64,000 bases of DNA. It comes from Gnetum montanum (taxonomy: Eukaryota > Streptophyta > Gnetopsida > Gnetales > Gnetaceae). The stretch is from contig MNCI01011532.1 in NCBI GenBank assembly GCA_015680685.1, positions 20,567 through 84,566 on the forward strand, in the 5' to 3' direction. The notes beneath the pieces are model-generated. The model was not told where the DNA came from. It did no database searches and was given only the letters and a program-made list of their open reading frames with translations. Below, in pieces: positions 57,259 through 64,000 of this stretch (its first letter is position 1; each line of letters opens with the position of its first letter). The position numbers were made by a program, and so were the translations under genes.

Positions 57259-58920
57259 GGGATGTCATTCATCATACCAGCATCTACAACCATCCATTAC
57301 ATACCACAAGTGCAAATCCAAAAACCATCATTAATTACTTCAACCCAACATTTTCAAGATGTTACTTCACAACCTGTGGTTGGGTAGTGGGCTCCACCAG
57401 TTGCTCAGCAAAACTTGTCTACTCACTTCAGTATACCACACCCCATAGTCTCAGCCCTGAATGTCATCGCACTGCAAAAAACTATAGTCCATCAACCTCT
57501 CTTTCCACAAATGATGCAACAATCGAATCATTATTAATGACCAGCAACTCAACCCACTGGTTTGCCTACCGCCCAAGAGTGGGCAGACACAAAAAAAATG
57601 ATGCACTCGTTAGTAAAGGAATTAAAATGCCTCAAAAATGTAAACATCAAGGAAGTCAAGGTATTGGATTTCTATCAAGGTGATCCAATTGACCCCTCAG
57701 TTTCTTCATTAACCTTACCAAAAGGAGTTTCATTACCCTAGCTAACCAAGTATAATGGAGAAGGAGATCCAAACACTCACCTAGTAACATTTCGAATAGA
57801 ATGCCTATTGCTTCAGGCATGACCTCATGTAATTATGCCCATTTCAAATACAATCTAAAGCCTGAAGCCACATTGGATAGCTTGATTTAGATTAAACAAG
57901 CACCATTAGAGCCAACACAGAAATTTATCCAAAGGTAGAGTGTATCCTTGAATGAACTTCATGAGCCCATCCCTAAAACATATCTGCTTACCATCCTTAA
58001 GGTGGCTGCGAATGAATTTATGAAGTCGAGGCTTTATTATTTGAAAGCCCACACATTGAGCCAAGCATTTGTGCAAATTAAGGATATAGAAGAGGTAGCA
58101 CAAACAAGCAATGACCCAGCTTACTCGACCTTTAGGAGCCAGCATACGAGGAAAGATAAAACCAAAACTACAGTAGCAGTGGTAGCAGAGATAGCCCAAC
58201 CTAACCATCCAGGACAAAAGGAAAAATAACCACTATCCTAAATGGCTATGAAAGGAACACACCCGCACCTACACCTGAAGCTTCCTCGAATAGAAACACC
58301 AACATAGGTCACGTCCATACATTTGAAAGAAAATACCCTACTCAATATACACCCCTACCTATGAAACCTTCACAATTGCTTGATCAACTTCTAAAGGCCG
58401 AGTTAATCAAACATACGCAAATGTCCCCCACAGTATCTCAAAAACATGATCAATTCTGTGAGTTGGCCAAGAACCTAGCCTTAGCAATAGCTAATGAACC
58501 CCCCATTCCAAGAGGCTTTAGATTGGATAGGTTTTGTGAATATCACCAAAAGTGTGGTCATGGGACTGATTACTGTTTCACCTTGAAATAGGATATACAA
58601 TGCATGATTGATAGGGGTGAAGTGGTATTTGATGAGGCAAACCTAGTAAGACCCCAAAACCAACCCATGGGGGTCTACAAGGATCCTCTCAATACCAATG
58701 ATGCACCATATGTGATAAATACTATCCATGTGGAGAATAGACAAGATGTCCCACGAAAACCTTTTGTAATTTGTAGGCCTTCAGAAAACACACCTACTCC
58801 AACATCTCCTCAAACCCCTTTCATCATACACACATCCCCTACACCACAAAAACCATTTGTCATCCACATACCTTCTTCTATTGCAGTAACAACCACACCA
58901 TCTAAAAATTGACCCATTCC
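57259..58920 (+). pseudogene. Gag continuation of the interrupted plus-strand element
   Basis: Reading resumes right after the insertion. PTAQEWAD is not intact in one frame, but PRVGRHKKN covers the same bases in a shifted frame; VLDFYQGDPIDPSV (about 57,660) and LTKYNGEGDPN (about 57,745) follow. Near 57,836 a deletion removes the capsid segment with the ALDWYRSL block found in the minus-strand copy. The next pieces are 57,948-58,229 (NELHEPIPKTYLLTIL), 58,361-58,591 (QLLDQLLKAEL, ending with CGHGTDYCF) and 58,604-58,912. It has many stops and shifts. Confidence 0.8.
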
Positions 58921-60200
58921 CTTTGTGATCTGGGTTCCAAAACACTTTGATGCACAACCCACCTCTATTCCCTCGCAACCTCTAAGAGAACGTCTTGCCG
59001 ATAGGCTAACAAGAGAGCACTTGGAGTGAGAAAACTATGAGCACAAATTAGGACAACCAAAGTCCACATCACTAAATGCTATTCCCATGGGTCCATCCAT
59101 TAATGAGCCTAGTACGAGTCATCAAAATGAAGATAATTTCATGGGTTGTGTCTTGAATCTAGCATTCTCAATTACCAATGCAAAAATTCCTCCACGAGAA
59201 ATACGAATGCTAGGTCAAATGGACCAAGTCTCCAAGGATAAGGGTGTTCCAAATGGTAAAGACCTAGAAAATGTGTTGACTTAGGTCACACAAGCCCTGA
59301 AACAAAAGAATACTTTTTAAAGTATGTATGACCTAGTAATGCATTTATCGGTACATCGGGAAGCTCTTTTACGGATGCGGACTTCGATCCCTGTTAGTGA
59401 GGACCTTCCTGCAGATGAACCATCCATTTATGCAATATTGTCCCCGCAACATTAGGAATCAAAGACTACGTTCCTAGAATTTCATGCTAAGGACATTAAG
59501 CTAGATGAGAAAATAGGAGAAGTCACCACAACCCCTATGTTCGTAACGATACAAGTCAATCATTTCAAGATAAGTAGGGTGCACGTTGATGACGGAGCGG
59601 CAAAAAATGTAATACCTTTTCCCATCATCAAAAAAGTAGAACTTATTGAAAAAATATAGCTCAAGATAACTTCTTTCCTAAAATCCTTTAGTGGTTCTTG
59701 TGTTGGGGTGAAAGGTATGGTTACCTTAGATTTCATAGCTGGAAACCAATTCTGCACATCAGCTGAATTCGTAGTAGTTGACGAAATGCCAGGTTTTAAT
59801 CTGATTCTAGGACGTCCTTGGCTAGCTCAACTTAGAGCTATATCCTCATCGATCCATTAGGAGATCCACCTACCTTACGAGGGCGGTGAAATCATCATAC
59901 GTGGGGATACAATAGTATCGCCCACTTCCTCACATCGTAAGGTAGATCAAGAGTTAGAAATTGAGTTTTCTGAGCCTAAGTAAGAAACTATGAGCATACA
60001 TCAAGACATGAACGCAACATTAACTCACAATCCTACTAAAACTAAGGAAGCACCAGACAACACAAACATAGGAGCCATTCCCACAAATGTCTCTTGGTCA
60101 GAGTTACCCTTTGACATCACCGATGAAGGAGAAGGTGAGTATAAGATGATACGTACAGGCCCAACCCCACATGTTAAGATACAAAAGGTTAAGAGGTAGC
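58921..60200 (+). pseudogene. Protease region of the interrupted plus-strand element
   Basis: After a linker (58,921-59,330) the protease strand reads VHVDDGAAKNVIPF at about 59,581, followed by VTLDFIAGNQF and GFNLILGRPWLAQL (about 59,790-59,830). The D-D-G triad is shared with the minus-strand copy. The last piece (59,990-60,199) matches the C-terminal end of that ORF (SWSELPFDITDEGEGEY). No RT, RNase H or integrase follows. The element is truncated in the protease-RT spacer. Confidence 0.8.
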
Positions 60201-60851
60201 TTAAGAACTAGAACAAATCACTAAATGTCTAGAATTATATTAAACTACCAAATGTCCAGAATGAAGTTAAACTACCAATCATCCAGTATGATGTTAAACT
60301 ACCAGAAAATGTTCGCAATGACGTTAAACTAGCCACGGTCAGAAATGGCCAGTTCCCTTTAAAAGCTTCCTAAAACTATTATTGCTTTTGGCCCACTATG
60401 GCATAAAATTGGTAATCTTTCTATCTTTTACAATAGATGCAACAGTCCACCATGACTTTAAACTGATGTGAACAGCCCGAAATGGCTTTAAACTAGGATT
60501 CAGTATGTCACAAGTTTACAAACATTCACCACGTTATGTCAAATTTTCATTTAAATGATGCAAGTTGCAGTCTTTATTTATGCCTTTTCATTACTTTCTT
60601 CTTTTACAAGTGTTGATTTACATTTTGTTCTCCATTTTGCATTTAGTTACACACATATGTCCATGATAATACTGAAAAAGCAAATAAAAAGAGAAAATTA
60701 ATAAAATAAATGATACATCAATATGGTAGTAAAATTCCAGCACATTATGCCATAACTAGGTCCATATTATTACATTTGTCAACTATGTGTTTCCATCAAA
60801 CATTCAAAAATCCAAAACATTGAATAGCTAAAGCCTGACTAACACTAAAAC
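60201..60851 (+). other. Truncated protease-RT spacer of the plus-strand element
   Basis: About four 27-bp units (60,224-60,333) and the sequence to about 60,560 match the reverse complement of 50,200-50,700. From about 60,560 to 60,851 it is AT-rich with no feature seen, up to the stop codon of the minus-strand gene. The break with the rest of the element lies somewhere in that stretch. Confidence 0.6.
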
Positions 60852-63800
60852 TCATTGAGGGGGCTGGGCCCTGAGATCCTCCTCATCACCTGCTCTCACC
60901 CCACTAGGGCTAGCTTCATTGTTAGCATGTCCCTACAACAGGGCAAAAAACAAAAATAGGTAAGGGTAGTAAAGAAAATCATAAATGCAAAACTAGAAAA
61001 AACAGTAACACTAACAATGAAAAAAAACATAAAAAAAATAAATGCCATAATAAAACACTCACAAGTGAGGAAGGCCTTAAGTTGGCCTTCAAACAGTGTA
61101 GAATCTCCTCCTTGGGCATGTTTACCCAATCCTCCTCCAAGCCAAGATGAATGCCAGCCAAGGTTTTGCCCTTGTCCACTGAAGTCTAGGTGGGACGATC
61201 AAGAGAGAACATGCCTATCAAAGCCTCCCTAGAGGTAGTAGCAATGGTTCTCTTGAGAGATCCCTCCACCTCGGTGTACTCAGTGAACCTGTCATAAGCA
61301 GATTGCAAGCCTAACCCATCGATGAACATCTCCATCTGGTGATGTTCAACTGAATCCTCCTTTAACCACTTCTTATATTGATGCTTGTGGTCCTTTTGGT
61401 CTTGGCCCCACTTCCGCACCTTAGCTGCAAAGGACTTCCAATTATGACATTTTCTATTTAGTAAATCCATTTTTTCCTTTTTCTGAACTAGATCCCATGT
61501 AGCCTACACTTTGCTATTCAAAATCATCTAGTAGCGTGCATAGGTGATTTCATATGTGCGCCAAGTGCTATCATCGGATAGTCTTGCAGCAACAAGATTG
61601 TAATGGGACTGGAGATCCCTTTTCTTCTCCCTCTCCTTTGCTAGTGCTTCCTTCAATGAATGAACCTCGTTCCATAAATACTCAACTAAACACCTACAAG
61701 TCCAAAGTGACTTGGCGTTCTGTACGAAGCAATCCGAAACTACATCGTACACATTTCTTGGGACTTTCTCAACATTCCTTGGCAGTTTAGGGAGAGCATC
61801 AATGTGAGTAGCTTCAGAAGAATCCCACTATAGCTTGGTGCTTGTAGGTGTAAGCACCACACACATGAATCACCTAAAATAAAAATGAACGCAAAAAAAC
61901 ATAAATAAAACTAGACACTTAGCATAATAGGCAATGCACACATACCTAGTTTTGGATGAGCTTCTTGTAGGCGGGTGACCACATCATTAACGATGCCCTT
62001 AACAAAGTCCATTTTGCTAGGCATCTCAGGCCATGGATTTAGCTAGTTAGTTGATATGGGACAAGCAGGGAAGGCCATCTCAATCAGAACCTGTGATCTT
62101 GACACCTCTGCTCGAGATGTATGTGCCTCAAAAATCTTAGCTTCTACCTCTGATGCTAGAAATGATCAAGATAATTAAGAAAAAGACATGAAAACTAAAG
62201 GGTGCAAAACATGGATTAAGCTAAATGGAACATACCAAAAAGCCCTTTGCTGTTTAGCTTGGGAAGATCACCAGCTGCAAAGATCCATCAAAGAAGCCAT
62301 TGAAGACACCTCTTTCATCACTTGAATGCCTAAGTGCATCCAAAGCCTCTGGAATCTTCATCCCCATGACGTTTGTAAAATCTTGCTCTTGCAAGGTGAA
62401 GGTTTCTTTGATCATCTCTTCTCTTTCCTCTGTCTCTTCCTCTAGCCTTGTGACAACCACCTTAGGATCAATCATTAGGGCCAAAGCCTCTCTCTCTCTC
62501 TCAAGATTTTCTTATGATAATTCCAAAATCTTAGAGTTAGTATAACATAGTATGTATAACGTATAACCCAAAAGCAATAAACAAATAATAACAACAATAA
62601 ATACATAATAGTAAAATAAGCTACTTATCCTCCACTGGCAGTACAAACTGAATCTTCTTTGCTCTTGGTGGTATCACATCTAGAGGAGGCTCCCTTGGAC
62701 ATTCTTTCCTCTTCACCTTTGTCTTGGACTTCCCAAAAGTCTCACCAATCAAATGTTCAACCCTCTTAACAAATGTGTGCAGCCTAGGCGGTTCCAATCC
62801 CAAGCTATCATGGGAATGATGAGAATGGTTGGCCGCACCTCCACTAGTAACTGATACTGATTCCTCAATGTCTTCCGGTGGGTCCTAGGATTTAGTGGTG
62901 CTAGACAAATGGCGAATCCAAGGATGGGATAGTTGCGAAAAATCCCTCAAAACATAGTAGTTATCATCATAAACTATTAGAAACTTAGAAAACCTATGTA
63001 GATACCCTACAAAGAAAGTAAATGTAAAATGGGATTTAGCATGGATGTTTGAATGTAACATGATGATCTCCCCACAAAAACCAGATACAAAAAATTGTGC
63101 CCAGTTGTAGCACATGCCAGTCTCCAAAATTGCATGCATAACATGCGCAAACTTGATCCCAAGGCTTCTTCCTTGAGAAAGAGATTTGGGGAATGCCCAT
63201 GCTCGAAAGAGAGGATACAGGAAGTTCATCTCCATTGATCGGGTATCATCTCACATAGAAAAGCCCTTAGGACCCCGAGGCATACCTAACCATTGCTCAA
63301 GCTCTCTTATGACCTATCCTTCTTTAGTTGCCCTATCTATAGTCACCTTGGCACCATCCATGGGTACACCAAAAAGATCAGAAAGGAACTCAATGGTCAA
63401 GTGAAAAGATACCTTCACTCCTTGAACCTGTGTGGTGAAATGGGAAGCATCATCACTAAAAGAATCAACAATGGTGACCATGTTAGTAGCCGGAATGCTA
63501 GGAGTCAAAGCTATGAACAAGTCCATCAGACCTGCCCAGGTAAGGCGATTGATGATCAAAGCTATGAACCATTTTTGTGATTGCTCTACCTCCCCATATT
63601 TCATAAAAAGGGTGGCCTCAGTGTGCCCTGTTATAATAGTAACTTCTTCAGAGGGNTCCTATGGTAGTCAACAAAGTCCACCTTTGTTTGGTTCAACACC
63701 GTGGCACAAAGAATGTGGCCTGCCATAAATGTCTCTAACATTGTGGGCACTAAGGTAAGTCCACCATCATCATCGTGCATCCCATGTTCATCAAAATGGA

Positions 63801-64000
63801 GCCTGCATAGGAAAAAAATATTTACATTTAGATGATGACATAAAATTCAAAAAAGGAATCAAAAATTAAGATAAGACACAAAGGAGCACACCTGTCCACT
63901 CTATATACTATCCCAGGTGGGTTCTAGAATAGAGTGTGCACATGGAGGGCCAAGAAAAGTGTGTTGTTGCTATTATAATGAATACAAGTAGGCAGCTCCC
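60852..64000 (-). pseudogene. Multi-exon coiled-coil gene related to the envelope-like ORFs, runs off the window
   Basis: Minus-strand exons inferred from splice sites and frame: E1 64,000-63,892; E2 63,802-62,625; E3 62,529-62,236; E4 62,155-61,946; E5 about 61,873-61,063; E6 60,932-60,852. Introns are 70-130 bp with GT...AG ends; a TACTAAC branch-point sequence lies near 62,546-62,540. E2 holds a domain with FLSDLFGVPMDGAKVTID, comparable to ITKILNIPNEGANVV in copy B. E3-E5 are Glu/Lys-rich coiled coil. The C-terminus (EEILHCLKA ... QPPQ) parallels copies A and C, which have no intron there. In-frame stops occur in E1 (1), E2 (3), E3 (2), E4 (1) and E5 (4) without frameshift, except at the N (63,656), where the frame changes. 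The E3 start is uncertain because of a (GA)7 run. It is a broken gene or an uncorrected allele; function unknown. Confidence 0.6.
63656..63656. other. Single-N join at a frame discontinuity
   Basis: The reading frame of exon E2 differs by one register on the two sides of this N. Unlike 34,742, 39,096 and 49,518, no flanking duplication is visible. It probably marks a missing or uncertain number of bases. Confidence 0.7.

Overview
This window looks like nuclear DNA of a land plant with a large, repeat-packed genome. The evidence is plant-type Athila and Tat/Ogre-like Ty3/Gypsy retrotransposons, a plant L1-type LINE, and fragments of plant gene families. The high density of old nested elements, decayed mainly by point mutation, would suit a gymnosperm-like genome, but that is inference and the species cannot be named. 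I found no intact host gene, rRNA, tRNA or CRISPR array. The assembly has gaps at 31,823-31,899 and 46,742-47,489, plus single-N joins at 34,742, 39,096, 49,518 and 63,656.

Region 1 (1-21,540) is one decayed plus-strand Athila-like element. It has a 5' LTR remnant (415 to about 850), gag (about 1,030-3,130), protease, RT/RNase H and integrase (to about 6,960), a long noncoding spacer (7,040-7,583 and 13,004-14,530), an envelope-like/coiled-coil ORF (14,530-17,374) and a 3' LTR (17,656-18,103 plus 20,691 to about 21,540). Two later insertions interrupt it. A 5.4-kb minus-strand L1 LINE sits in the spacer (7,584-12,988). A 2.58-kb solo LTR with a perfect 5-bp target duplication sits in the 3' LTR (18,104-20,685). 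A minus-sense LTR with a palindromic GATATC array abuts the 5' LTR.

Region 2 (21,540-36,150) is a mosaic. It holds a GC-rich fragment, weak remnants of a BAHD-like acyltransferase, a glutamate-carboxypeptidase-like gene and a PIF1/Helitron helicase, then a 524-bp foldback element. A second Athila fragment follows (integrase, spacer, envelope-like ORF; 27,300-31,700), then a subtilase pseudogene, a lectin-like scrap, an LTR end with a primer-binding site, and the 3' end of a minus-strand Athila copy (envelope-like ORF, polypurine tract, LTR; 34,085-36,150).

Region 3 (36,151-60,850) is a nest of two Tat/Ogre-like elements. A plus-strand copy (5' LTR 36,151-37,849, near-duplicated at 39,286-40,984; gag to 42,194) is interrupted by a minus-strand copy of 15,064 bp at 42,195-57,258. 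The inserted copy has 2.7-kb LTRs, a primer-binding site, gag, protease, RT, dual RNase H, a gapped integrase, a polypurine tract and a GGGAT target duplication. The host gag reads on in frame at 57,259 and decays into a repeat-bearing spacer by 60,850.

Region 4 (60,852-64,000) is a minus-strand multi-exon gene or pseudogene running off the window. Its C-terminus resembles that of the envelope-like ORFs, but it has introns where those copies have none. Across unrelated loci the coding frames are broken almost only by in-frame stop codons explicable by C-to-T change, with few frameshifts.
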